Shown here one piece after another: positions 52,126 through 60,933 of a stretch of 64,000 nucleotides of DNA. The position numbers were made by a program, and so were the translations under genes. The notes below the pieces were generated by a model that had not been told where the DNA came from, ran no database searches, and was given only the letters and a program-made list of their open reading frames with translations. Location: assembly GCF_040782645.1 (NCBI RefSeq), contig NZ_CP160403.1:744001-808000 (forward strand), written 5' to 3'. Source of the stretch: Streptomyces sp. HUAS ZL42. Its GTDB lineage: Bacteria > Actinomycetota > Actinomycetes > Streptomycetales > Streptomycetaceae. Position 1 is the stretch's first letter, and each line of letters begins with the position of its first letter.

Positions 52126-54102
52126 TCACGTGGCACGTGGGCGGGTCCGCGGGTGAGTTGCCAGGAGTTCGGCGAGGCCCTGGCGGGTGGCGGCGAGGAC
52201 CACGCGGTCCTGCGGGCGGAGGACGTAGCCGGGGTGCAGGTCCCAGAGGAGGCCGCCGATGTGCTCGCTACCGTCGACCGACGGTGACGCCGCGAGGTCC
52301 GGCAGCCGTTCGTCCGGGTCGGTCGAGTCGATGGCCAGGACGCGCCACGCACCGGGGCGGAACGACTCCGCGACCGTGCGGCCCTCCAGCTGCGGATGCC
52401 CCGCCACGTCGAGTGCGGCGAACACGAGGACTCTGCGCTCGACGGGGATGGCGCCGAGGATCCGGCGGCCCATCATCGCGCCGGCGAACGCGGGGGCGGC
52501 GAGAGTGGAGACGCTGCGACTGCGGGTGAGGGCCCGGGGGTGGGCGGCACGCAGGGTGCGATAGACGGCGGTGGCGAAGGCGTCGTCGTACAGGCGCAGC
52601 GACACGCGCAGGCCGGGCTCCACGGAGCGGGCGTAGAGGGCGGCTTCGAGGTTGGTGGTGTCGCCGCTGGTGACGGCCAGCAGCGCGTGGGCGCGGTGGA
52701 TCTTCGCGGCCTCCAGGACACCTTCCTGGGTGACGTCGCCGAGCACGGTGGGCACGTGCAGGCGGCGGGCGAGCGGGATGCCGCGCGCCTCGGGGTCCTC
52801 CTCCACACACACCACGGGGATGCCGAGTTCGCACAGCCGGGCCAGGACACGGGTGCCGACCTTGCCAAGGCCCAGCAGGACGACGTGGCCGGACAGGCCG
52901 CGCGGCGGGCGGCGCAGGGCGGAGGCGGTGCGGAAGGTGCCGAGCACTTCCAGTACGGCGGCGAGCAGAACGGGTAGCAGGAGCAGGCCCGTCAAGCCGG
53001 ACAGGAGTTGGAGGACCTGGCGGGCTATGGGATCGCCGAGGGCAGGGTCGCCGATGGCGAAGAGGTCGAGGAGGGTGAGGTAGACGGCGTGCAGAGGATG
53101 GTCGCCGGTGGTCAGCCAGGTCGCCACCGCCAGGCCCAGGACACTCAGCACGAGCCCCGCCAGGGACCAGCGCAGGCGGCGAGAGAAGAGCGAGCCGAGC
53201 GGCAGGCCACGGCTCGGGACGCGCTCGGGGCCGTCGTGCGTGACGGTCTCCAGGACGACGGTGCCACGGCCGACGGCAGCAGCGACGGTACGGTCGTCCG
53301 GCAGCAGCAGCGGCCCGTCCTGACCGCTGGCGTCCGACCCCTCCGTGCCCGCCGGGTCGTTGGCGGTGGAGGAGAGCAGGGCGAGCGTGCACAGGCCGGG
53401 GTCGGCGACCTCGCCGCGTCCGGGTGGGGTGCGCTCGACGGCTCGCAGCAGCAGGCCGTCCGCCTGCACGACCTTGCTGGTGCCCGCGACGGCCGTCGCC
53501 ACCAGGGCGGGGGCCGCGGTGTCGGCGTCGGACAGGACGGTGGTGGAGGTGTCCAGGGCGGCCGGGTCGAGGCCGGGTGAGCCGACCACGGCGGCCTGGT
53601 CCAGCAGGTCCGCGAGGTGTTGGCCGAGTTTGCGGTCGTAGAGCCGGATGACCAGGCGTAGGCGAGGGTTGAGGCGGCGGGCCGCGAGCGCGGCGCGGAT
53701 GTTGGTCTCGTCGTCGTCATGGACGAGGGCGAGTGCGTCGGCGCGCGCGATACCGGCCTCGGCGAGCGTCTCCTCGTCGAGGAGCGGCGCCTGAAGAACG
53801 CGGACGCCCCGTGTGGCCTCCGAGTCGGCGGCCCGGTTGACGACCGCCTGCATCCGGGCGAGCAGCGCCGCTGCCCGTGCCCGTCCCTCCGTGCCGTTCC
53901 CGGTGTCGGCCGCACCGGGCAGCGACGGTACGACGACAGTGACCCGCATGCGGTACAGCTCCCGCAGTTCAGCGGCCAGGCGCTCGGCGAGGGCGTCGTC
54001 GCCGCACACCACCATGTGGCCCGGCAGCGCCGGGTGCCGGGCCTGGTCGGGAATCGAGGGCACGCGCCTCATCGTGCGCACCTCCTTCCCCCGCTGCGCC
54101 AT
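52126..54102 (-). CDS. Double-RCK (TrkA-N) potassium-channel-like protein
   Basis: 658 residues. An N-terminal RCK/TrkA-N Rossmann domain (GHMVVCGDDALAERLAAELR; acidic ADALALVHDDDETN), a central pair of helices with a channel-like segment (LAGLVLSVLGLAVATWLTTG; LLDLFAIGDPAL; LLSGLTGLLLLPVLLAAVLE) and a second RCK domain (GHVVLLGLGKVGTRVLARLC; ALLAVTSGDTTNLEAALYAR). The selectivity filter TVGYG is not seen; LFAIGDP stands in its place. Such CASTOR/TrkA-like proteins control K+ or other cation flow with NAD(H) or nucleotides. An alternative start is MRRVPS at 54072. Confidence 0.85.
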   Translation of the reverse strand: MAQRGKEVRTMRRVPSIPDQARHPALPGHMVVCGDDALAERLAAELRELYRMRVTVVVPSLPGAADTGNGTEGRARAAALLARMQAVVNRAADSEATRGVRVLQAPLLDEETLAEAGIARADALALVHDDDETNIRAALAARRLNPRLRLVIRLYDRKLGQHLADLLDQAAVVGSPGLDPAALDTSTTVLSDADTAAPALVATAVAGTSKVVQADGLLLRAVERTPPGRGEVADPGLCTLALLSSTANDPAGTEGSDASGQDGPLLLPDDRTVAAAVGRGTVVLETVTHDGPERVPSRGLPLGSLFSRRLRWSLAGLVLSVLGLAVATWLTTGDHPLHAVYLTLLDLFAIGDPALGDPIARQVLQLLSGLTGLLLLPVLLAAVLEVLGTFRTASALRRPPRGLSGHVVLLGLGKVGTRVLARLCELGIPVVCVEEDPEARGIPLARRLHVPTVLGDVTQEGVLEAAKIHRAHALLAVTSGDTTNLEAALYARSVEPGLRVSLRLYDDAFATAVYRTLRAAHPRALTRSRSVSTLAAPAFAGAMMGRRILGAIPVERRVLVFAALDVAGHPQLEGRTVAESFRPGAWRVLAIDSTDPDERLPDLAASPSVDGSEHIGGLLWDLHPGYVLRPQDRVVLAATRQGLAELLATHPRTRPRAT

Positions 54103-54695
54103 TGTCCGCCCTGGCCACCCTGACCGCGAGACGGACCCCCGTCCGCCGGAGCGTGTAGTGTCCGGCGGCCATCTCCTGCGGCGCCGTATACGAGTTGGCC
54201 CACCCCTTCTCCCTCCCCCGATGCCGGTATCAACGACTCAGCGACAGCAAAGCGCACACGGCCGTGACTGGGACTGATCATGGCGCATGAGCCGAGTGAT
54301 CACAGCCGGCTCGGTCGGCCCCCGGGTATCGCTGTCCGGCATCAACGAGACGCCAGGACTGCCGGAACACGGCAATGCGGTGAGGAACAGCGTCAGTTCA
54401 CAATGATCTTGGCGCACACAGAGGTATGTCCTGGTGCCCGGCCCCGCAACGGCCGCGGGTGCCGGGATACGGCGAGACTTGGGGGTGAGGGACCTTGGAG
54501 GCCATCGGCGCCGCCGCGCAGTTTCCCACCGCCGTCCGCTGGCCGAACTGCGTGGCACGCTCACCACCGGACAGGCCGCTGGGCCGAGTTGAAGCGCACC
54601 CTGTACGCGCCACCGAGGAGCACTGAGGTGTCAGTGGCATATGCGATATGTTTCCGCTGCGGTAACGGCCCCTTCGTCCTTCCTGGAGCCACCTG
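54103..54695 (+). other. Intergenic, nothing recognised
   Basis: Nearly 600 bp between divergent genes without a recognisable protein. It presumably holds the promoters for the RCK gene and the small membrane genes. Confidence 0.5.
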
Positions 54696-54875
54696 ATGGA
54701 CAGCCCTCTCACAAGGCGCACAGTCGCGCGTTCACTTGCGGTCGCCGGTGTGGCGCTCGCTCTGTGCGGCGTGGTGATGTGGGCCCTGCCCGGGCCTGGT
54801 CTTCCCGTACTGCTGCTCGGCGTCCTGTGTCTCGTGGGCGCCGAAGCTGCCCGCCCGACCGACCTGCCCCGGTGA
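54696..54875 (+). CDS. Small two-helix membrane protein
   Basis: 59 residues: TRRTVARSLAVAGVALALCG, VVMWALPGPGLPVLLLGVLC and a short tail. CTGGAG lies 7-8 nt before the ATG. It is 14 nt upstream of the next small membrane gene. No family recognised; the PGPG turn between helices resembles small PGPGW-type membrane proteins. Confidence 0.6.
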   Translation: MDSPLTRRTVARSLAVAGVALALCGVVMWALPGPGLPVLLLGVLCLVGAEAARPTDLPR

Positions 54876-54889
54876 AAGGAGGTGTCGAC

Positions 54890-55198
54890 ATGAACGGCAA
54901 TCCGCTCTACCACTGGATCGCTCTGGCCGTCGCCAGCGCCTTGATGCTGCCCCCTGCTATCGCGTTCCTGCGGGGCTGGGTTCCTCGGTGGATGCGTGGG
55001 CGCGCCGGAAGTCTGCGCCCCCGCGCCTACGCACTCCTGTGCTTGTACGGCGGCACATTGGCCAATGGTGTGCCCCGCCTGGCGAACGCCCCTTACGACG
55101 TGGTCATGGCCGCCATGCTTCTCGGTATCGGGTTCTACGGCCTTGCAGCCGTTTTGTTCCTCCTGGCCGCGGTCAACGACAACCGGGCGCGGAGCTGA
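54890..55198 (+). CDS. Small three-helix membrane protein
   Basis: 102 residues with a strong AAAGGAGG 7 nt before the ATG. Segments YHWIALAVASALMLPPAIAF, YALLCLYGGTLANGVPRL and VVMAAMLLGIGFYGLAAVLFLLAAV. Cotranscribed with the 59-residue protein. Function unknown. Confidence 0.65.
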   Translation: MNGNPLYHWIALAVASALMLPPAIAFLRGWVPRWMRGRAGSLRPRAYALLCLYGGTLANGVPRLANAPYDVVMAAMLLGIGFYGLAAVLFLLAAVNDNRARS

Positions 55199-55444
55199 GC
55201 CGGGGCCGTGATCGCCGAGGAGGGCCCGCGCACCGCCGTCAGGAGATCGGACTCGCCAAGGCGATGACGCACAGGGCCAAGGGCGAACACACAGCGAACG
55301 GCAGTTCCTTGGAGCCGCTGGTCCGGATCCCTGCTCGGCCGCAGGCCCTACTTGAGGTTCGGCAGCGTCGGCTGACCGGGCGGTACGAAACCGAGTTCTT
55401 CACAGCCGAAGACACAAGCCGGTGCTGTGCCTAATGTGGCCCGT

Positions 55445-56002
55445 ATGGGACGGTGCATCAAGAAGCGCGCCTTGGTGGGCAGAAGCCCGCGTGGGAACGC
55501 CGTTCGGACGGTCCATGACCGTTACTGGGTGCGGGAATTGCGCAGCGCGGTCCTCTACAGCGTGTTGCTCTTCGGTGCACTCGTACTGCTCGACTGGGGG
55601 TTCGAGCGGCTCACTGCCGTCCGCGCCGGTTGGTGGGCCGCGCTCGCCGTTCTGCTCCTGATCATCCTGACGCCGCCGCGGGTGAGTGCAGCTCAAGGCG
55701 GACTCGACGCACGCGGGCTCATGACCCACCGCCGGGTGCGGACCGACCGCCTCGCGACAGTGCGCATATCCGAAGGCGTAAGCCGGCGGGTGATTCTCAC
55801 GGATACGTCCGGCGGGCGGCTGATGCTGGATCCGCACGTCCTGATCGCCAACCCCTTGCTGTGGCACCAACTGGATCAAGGTGCACGCCGATCCCTGGAG
55901 CAGGGGACCCTACGGTGCGGCATGCCGGTGCTGGAGCGGTTGGGGCGGCGGATCGACGGAGAACTGTGCCGCAAAATCCTCCGGGCCTCCGGCATGGAAT
56001 AA
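55445..56002 (+). CDS. Hypothetical membrane protein with PH-like C-terminus
   Basis: 185 residues from the ATG at 55445 (a GTG at 55427 is also possible; neither has a clear ribosome site). Two helices (SAVLYSVLLFGALVLLDWGF; AGWWAALAVLLLIILTPPRV) precede a soluble part with ARGLMTHRRVRTDRLATVRI and SGGRLMLDPHVLIANPLLWH, reminiscent of bacterial PH-like domains. No named family. Confidence 0.6.
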   Translation: MGRCIKKRALVGRSPRGNAVRTVHDRYWVRELRSAVLYSVLLFGALVLLDWGFERLTAVRAGWWAALAVLLLIILTPPRVSAAQGGLDARGLMTHRRVRTDRLATVRISEGVSRRVILTDTSGGRLMLDPHVLIANPLLWHQLDQGARRSLEQGTLRCGMPVLERLGRRIDGELCRKILRASGME

Positions 56003-56030
56003 CCCTGCGCGCCGCAGTGCCCGGATACGG

Positions 56031-56507
56031 TTACTTGAGGCTCACCGCTTCTGCAGAGCCGAGGAGTTCGTGCAACAGGTGAGACGCCGTGATCACACCC
56101 AGCAGATGGGTACCGTCCTTGGCCTTTTCCGCCACCGCCACCAAAGGGCTGCGCACCTGCGCCATCAGCGCGGCCACCTCCAGCGCGGTGTCATCGGCGT
56201 CGGCGACCGGCGGCGGGGCCGCCTTGCTGGACAGGCACTCCCCCACGCGGCGGCCGGCCAGCGCCTGGCAGAGCCGGTCGGCGTGCTTCTCGTCGACGAC
56301 CGCGGCGAGGGTGGGGTCCTCGATCACGTAGGCGGGCACCAGCACCTTGATCATCTGGGAGGCCGGCAGGATCGCCTTCGGCTCACCCCGCTCGTCGAGT
56401 ACCAACAGGCCGGGCAGCTTGTGGTCGGCCATCAGCCGGGCCGCGTCCATGGCGTCGCTGTCGACGCTCACTGTTTCGTATTCGACCGCCAGGTCACGAG
56501 CGCGCAC
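56031..56507 (-). CDS. CBS-domain protein
   Basis: 158 residues. Two CBS motifs; starts MRARDLAVEYETVSVDSDAM and keeps LPGLLVLDERGEPKAILPAS, closely following the paralogue at 48390-48806. It lies 124 bp downstream of the KimA-like permease stop on the same strand, so may sense a nucleotide to control K+ uptake. Its own start lacks a strong ribosome site. Confidence 0.9.
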   Translation of the reverse strand: MRARDLAVEYETVSVDSDAMDAARLMADHKLPGLLVLDERGEPKAILPASQMIKVLVPAYVIEDPTLAAVVDEKHADRLCQALAGRRVGECLSSKAAPPPVADADDTALEVAALMAQVRSPLVAVAEKAKDGTHLLGVITASHLLHELLGSAEAVSLK

Positions 56508-56630
56508 GGCGGCTCCTCATCTCTGGAAACGTTCCTGTGCTCAGCGTCGTACGTATTCCTGGTGTCGACCAGGGCATTGACGCGAAACATATGCAGGCGA
56601 CCGCGATAAACACGGATCGCACCCATTCGG

Positions 56631-58730
56631 TTACCCACCGCGTTCACCCTGCTGGGACCGACGTGCTCCCGGGTGCCTCTCCGGCTGTGGTGGCGGAGTC
56701 GGAGGCTCGCCGCGGCGGACGGAGCCGGGAGCCCGGGCTGCCGGGCGGTCGGCGCGGGCCGAGGACGTCAGCTGCCAGGGGACGCTGGTGACCATCACAC
56801 CTGGAGTGAAAAGCAGACGGCTCTTGAGCCAGAGGGCCGACTGGTTGTGGAGGAGGTTCTCCCACCAGTGACCCACCACGTACTCGGGGATGAAGACGGC
56901 CACGATGTCGCGCGGGCTCTCGCGCTGGATGGAGCGCACGTAGTCCACGACCGGGCGGGTCACCTCCCGATAGGGGGAGTCGAGGATCTTCAGAGGGACC
57001 TCGATGCCATACGCCTCCCAGCGGTCGCGCAGCCGGGCCGCCTCGTCGCGGTCGACCGAGACGGTGAGCGCCTCCAGGTGGTCGGGGCGGAAGGAGCGGG
57101 CGTACGACAGGGCGCGCAGGGTCGGTTTGTGGATGGTGGAGACCAGGACGATCGCGAACACCCGACTGGGCGGGGCGAGTTCGCTTCTCGGGTCGGTGAC
57201 AGCGAGTTCGGCGGCGGTGGCGTCGTAGTGGCGGCGGATGCCGCGCATTGTCACCCACAGCACGATCGCGGCGACGACCGCAAGCCAAGCGCCCTGGGTG
57301 AACTTGGTCGCCAGCACGATCAGCAGGACCACACCGGTGACCGCCGCGCCGGTTCCGTTGATCACCCGGGTGATCTTGTGGTTGCGACGCAGGGCGGGGT
57401 CGGTCTCGGCGCGCAGTTCACGGTTCCAGTGCCGGACCATGCCCGTCTGGGAGAGCGTGAAGGAGGTGAACACGCCCAGGATGTAGAGGTGGATGAGGTT
57501 GGTGACGTTGGCCTGGAAGCCGTACAGCAGCAGGCCGGCGACGATCGCGAGGGCGAGGATGCCGTTGGAGAAGGCGAGACGGTCGCCGCGGTTGTGCAGC
57601 TGGCGGGGCAGGTAGCGGTGTTGGGCCAGGATCGAGGCGAGTAGCGGGAAGCCGTTGAAAGCGGTGTTCGCGGCGAGGATGAGGATGAGCGCGGTGGCGG
57701 CCTGGATGTAGTAGAACCCGATGCTGTGCTCGCCGCCGAAGACGGCGGCCGCGACCTGGGCGATGACGGTGCGCTGGGTGTGGCTGCCGCAATTGCCGTC
57801 GAGACCGGTCAGGCGGCAGGAGTCCTCGGTGACGTGGACCTTCGCCACCAGCGCCAGGGTGGTGACCCCGACGAACATGGTGATGGAGATGGCGCCCATG
57901 ACGGCCATCGTGGTCGCCGCGTTCTTCGGCTTGGGCCTGCGGAACGCGGGCACCCCATTGGAGATCGCCTCCACGCCGGTCAGCGCGGTGCAGCCCTGGG
58001 AGAAGGCGCGCAGCACGAGCATGACCAGCGCCAGTCCGGTCAGATTCGCCTCGTGCGGCTCGGCCGTGATGCCGTACTTGGCGGACTCGGCTACCGGCGC
58101 GTCCCCGACCAGGTAGCGGAACAGCCCGGTCGTGATCATGATGAGGACGCCACCGACGAACAGATAGGTCGGCGCGGCGAAGGCCCGCCCTGACTCGCGC
58201 ACGCCCCGCAGGTTCATTGCGGTGAGAAGCGCGACGAAGCCGAGGGCCATGGCCACACGGTGGTCGGCGAGTTCTGGGACGGCCGAGATGATGTTGTCGA
58301 CACCGGAGGCGACCGAGACCGCCACCGTCATGACGTAGTCGACAAGCAACGAGGCGGCGACCACCAGCCCGGCCGAGGGGCCCAGGTTGGTGGAGACGAC
58401 CTCGTACGAGCCACCGCCGCTCGGGTAGGTGCTCACCACCTGCCGGTACGAGAGCACCACCACCGTCAGCAGGACCACGACGGCAGCCGCGATCCACGGC
58501 GTGAAGTGCAGGTAAGCCAGACCGCCGAGGCTGAGGACCAGGAGGATCTCCTGGGTCGCGTACGCCACCGAGGACAGGGGGTCGGACGCGAAGATCGGCA
58601 GGGCAAGCCGCTTGGGGAGCAGCGTCTCGTGAAGTTCCTCGCTGCGCTTCGCCCGGCCGATCACCAGACGTTTGAGCAGACCGGTCACGTTGAGCACATG
58701 CGCGAGGGTAAGCCGCGAGGGGGGTCCCAT
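56631..58730 (-). CDS. APC-family permease, KimA-like (K+ or amino-acid uptake)
   Basis: 699 residues, about 12 helices plus a 150-residue cytosolic C-terminus. Helix 1 motif LPIFASDPLSSVAYATQEIL and PSGGGSYEVVSTNLGPSAGL are hallmarks of the KUP/KimA-type branch of the APC superfamily. The tail (FAIVLVSTIHKPTLRALSYA; ALTVSVDRDEAARLRDRWEA; VAVFIPEYVVGHWWENLLHN) is the universal-stress-like domain that binds c-di-AMP in KimA relatives. The RCK, CBS and Kdp neighbours favour potassium. Confidence 0.85.
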   Translation of the reverse strand: MGPPSRLTLAHVLNVTGLLKRLVIGRAKRSEELHETLLPKRLALPIFASDPLSSVAYATQEILLVLSLGGLAYLHFTPWIAAAVVVLLTVVVLSYRQVVSTYPSGGGSYEVVSTNLGPSAGLVVAASLLVDYVMTVAVSVASGVDNIISAVPELADHRVAMALGFVALLTAMNLRGVRESGRAFAAPTYLFVGGVLIMITTGLFRYLVGDAPVAESAKYGITAEPHEANLTGLALVMLVLRAFSQGCTALTGVEAISNGVPAFRRPKPKNAATTMAVMGAISITMFVGVTTLALVAKVHVTEDSCRLTGLDGNCGSHTQRTVIAQVAAAVFGGEHSIGFYYIQAATALILILAANTAFNGFPLLASILAQHRYLPRQLHNRGDRLAFSNGILALAIVAGLLLYGFQANVTNLIHLYILGVFTSFTLSQTGMVRHWNRELRAETDPALRRNHKITRVINGTGAAVTGVVLLIVLATKFTQGAWLAVVAAIVLWVTMRGIRRHYDATAAELAVTDPRSELAPPSRVFAIVLVSTIHKPTLRALSYARSFRPDHLEALTVSVDRDEAARLRDRWEAYGIEVPLKILDSPYREVTRPVVDYVRSIQRESPRDIVAVFIPEYVVGHWWENLLHNQSALWLKSRLLFTPGVMVTSVPWQLTSSARADRPAARAPGSVRRGEPPTPPPQPERHPGARRSQQGERGG

Positions 58731-59090
58731 GGGGAGTGCTGACCCATCGGTTGGGCGTTAAGGGGCCGTTAGGGTTTCGCCCGATGCGTACAAATGGCGC
58801 AAATGAGGAGTTCATGCACCTCAGCAGGCAATGCCCCCAGCGGCAAGCCCGCGGCAGCGCTTTTCCGTGTCTCTTCACGCGTCGCCCGACGGAGGCGGCG
58901 ATCCGACAGGAGACGACTCGTTCAGCCCCGCGCAGAACCGTGCGGCGCGGGTCGCCGTATGGGGTGCGTCAAAGGTGTACGGGCCGCCGTATGGAAGCCG
59001 TTAAGGGCGGTCGAATCCGGTCGGGGCAGGGGGTTTCCTGTTGCGGTCCGATCCTCTTACGGATTTCCGAACCTCATTCAGGAGCTTGCG
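58731..59090 (+). other. Divergent promoter region of the permease and kdp
   Basis: No c-di-AMP riboswitch fold is recognised. CGTTAAGGG occurs at about 58756 and 58999, and GCCGTATGG twice (about 58952 and 58986); these could be KdpE or other regulator sites. CAGGAG lies 7 nt before 59091. Confidence 0.45.
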
Positions 59091-59174
59091 ATGGCCGACG
59101 TGGCCTTCGTCGTCACCACGATCGCGGTGTTCGCGCTCGTCGCCCTCGTCGCCAAGGGGGTGGCGAAGCTGTGA
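59091..59174 (+). CDS. 27-residue membrane peptide before kdpF
   Basis: [20 protein letters not shown] then AKGVAKL, a single hydrophobic helix. CAGGAG is well placed and the stop overlaps kdpF by GTGA. Similar tiny ORFs precede kdp operons in other actinobacteria as far as I recall; the role is not known but a second KdpF-like stabilising helix is plausible. Confidence 0.7.
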   Translation: MADVAFVVTTIAVFALVALVAKGVAKL

Positions 59175-59260
59175 CCGCCGAGAACGTTGTCGGCCTGGTC
59201 GTGGCCGTCGCCCTGCTGGGTTATCTCGTCCTCGCCCTGATCTTCCCGGAGAGGTTCTGA
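59171..59260 (+). CDS. kdpF: K+-transporting ATPase subunit KdpF
   Basis: 29 residues, GTG start: [20 protein letters not shown] and LALIFPERF. The sequence [11 protein letters not shown] is the conserved KdpF ending. It is a single-helix lipid-like subunit that stabilises the KdpABC complex. It starts inside the stop of the preceding peptide gene and ends 8 nt before kdpA. Confidence 0.92.
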   Translation: MTAENVVGLVVAVALLGYLVLALIFPERF

Positions 59261-59268
59261 GTCGCGAC

Positions 59269-60933
59269 ATGAGCCCCGTCCTCGCTGACGTGCTCCTGGT
59301 GACCGCGCTGATCGGCGCGCTCGCCCTCGTGCACCGTCCCCTCGGCGACTACATGGCCGCCGTCTACTCGTCCAAGAAGCACCTGCGCGTCGAGAAGTGG
59401 ATCTACCGCTCGGTGGGCGCCAACCCCGACACGGAAATGCGCTGGCCCGCCTATCTGCGCGGGGTCCTGGCCTTCTCCGCGGTGAGCGTGCTGTTCCTGT
59501 ACCTGATGCAGCGGGTGCAGGACAGGCTGCCGCTGTCGCTCGGCTTCAAGCCGATCAGCCCGGACCAGGCGTTCAACACCGCCGTGTCGTTCGTGTCCAA
59601 CACCAACTGGCAGTCGTACTCGGGTGAGACGGCGATGAGCCACGTCACCCAGACCGCCGGGCTCGCGGTGCAGAACTTCGTGTCCGCCGCCGTCGGCATC
59701 GCGGTCGCGGTGGCGCTGGTGCGCGGCTTCGCCCGCTCCCGCACCGGGGACCTCGGCAACTTCTGGGCGGACCTGGTGCGCGGCACCGTCCGCATCCTGC
59801 TCCCGATCTCCGTGGTCGCGGCCGTACTGCTCATCGCCGCCGGCGCCATCCAGAACTTCGGCGACATCCACACCATCACCACGCTGACCGGCGACAAGCA
59901 GGCCATCAGCTCCGGCGCGGTCGCCTCCCAGGAGGCCATCAAGGACCTGGGGACGAACGGCGGTGGCTTCTTCAACGCCAACAGCTCCCACCCGTTCGAG
60001 AACCCAGGCGGCTTCACCAACCTGCTGGAGATCTTCCTGCTGCTGGTGATCCCGTTCTCGCTGCCGCGCACCTTCGGCAAGATGGTCGGCAACGTCAAGC
60101 AGGGCTACGCCATCGTCGCGGCCATGGGGATCATCTGGTTCCTCGCCGTGGTCGCCGTGACCTGGATCGAGTACGCCCACCCCGGTACCGCCTCCCAGAT
60201 CGCCGGCGGCTCGATGGAGGGCAAGGAGCAGCGGTTCGGCGAAGGCCCGTCCTCCCTCTTCGCGGTGTCGACGACGATGACCTCGACCGGCTCGGTGAAC
60301 TCCTTCCACGACTCCTTCCAGGGCCTGTCCGGCGGTGTGCTCCTGCTGGGCATGATGCTCGGCGAGATCGCGCCCGGCGGTGTCGGTTCCGGTCTCTACG
60401 GCATGCTGATCATGGCGATGATCGCGGTGTTCCTCGCCGGGCTGATGGTCGGCCGCACGCCCGAGTACCTGGGCAAGAAGATCGGCACCCGCGAGATCAA
60501 GCTGGCCGCCTGCTACATCCTCATCACCCCCGCGCTGGTGCTGATCGGCACCGCAGTGGCCATGGCCCTGCCGGACGGCAAGGACGCCATGACCAACATC
60601 GGAGCGCACGGCTTCTCCGAGGTCCTGTACGCCTACACATCCGCCTCCAACAACAACGGCTCCGCCTTCGCCGGCTTCGGAGCCAACACCGACTTCTTCA
60701 ACACGACCTTGGGGCTGTGCATGGTGCTGGGCCGGTTCCTGCCCATGGTGTTCGTGCTGGCGCTGGCGGGCTCACTCGCCGAGCAGAAGCCCGTTCCCGC
60801 GACGGCGGGCACCCTCCGTACGGAGAAGCCGCTGTTCACCGGCCTCCTCGTGGGAGCCATCATGATCATCACCGGACTGACGTTCTTCCCGGCCCTCGCG
60901 CTGGGCCCGCTCGCCGAAGGGCTGGCGGCATGA
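59269..60933 (+). CDS. kdpA: K+-transporting ATPase subunit KdpA
   Basis: 554 residues, ten helices. K+ filter segments include [46 protein letters not shown] and [13 protein letters not shown], the four pore loops of KdpA. It selects and passes K+ to KdpB. The ATG at 59269 follows kdpF closely; its stop overlaps kdpB by ATGA. Length is normal. Confidence 0.97.
   Translation: MSPVLADVLLVTALIGALALVHRPLGDYMAAVYSSKKHLRVEKWIYRSVGANPDTEMRWPAYLRGVLAFSAVSVLFLYLMQRVQDRLPLSLGFKPISPDQAFNTAVSFVSNTNWQSYSGETAMSHVTQTAGLAVQNFVSAAVGIAVAVALVRGFARSRTGDLGNFWADLVRGTVRILLPISVVAAVLLIAAGAIQNFGDIHTITTLTGDKQAISSGAVASQEAIKDLGTNGGGFFNANSSHPFENPGGFTNLLEIFLLLVIPFSLPRTFGKMVGNVKQGYAIVAAMGIIWFLAVVAVTWIEYAHPGTASQIAGGSMEGKEQRFGEGPSSLFAVSTTMTSTGSVNSFHDSFQGLSGGVLLLGMMLGEIAPGGVGSGLYGMLIMAMIAVFLAGLMVGRTPEYLGKKIGTREIKLAACYILITPALVLIGTAVAMALPDGKDAMTNIGAHGFSEVLYAYTSASNNNGSAFAGFGANTDFFNTTLGLCMVLGRFLPMVFVLALAGSLAEQKPVPATAGTLRTEKPLFTGLLVGAIMIITGLTFFPALALGPLAEGLAA

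Noticed and set aside
58731..59090. c-di-AMP (ydaO) riboswitch in front of kdp or the KimA-like permease.
   Set aside because: The characteristic conserved core could not be found; only short direct repeats are visible.
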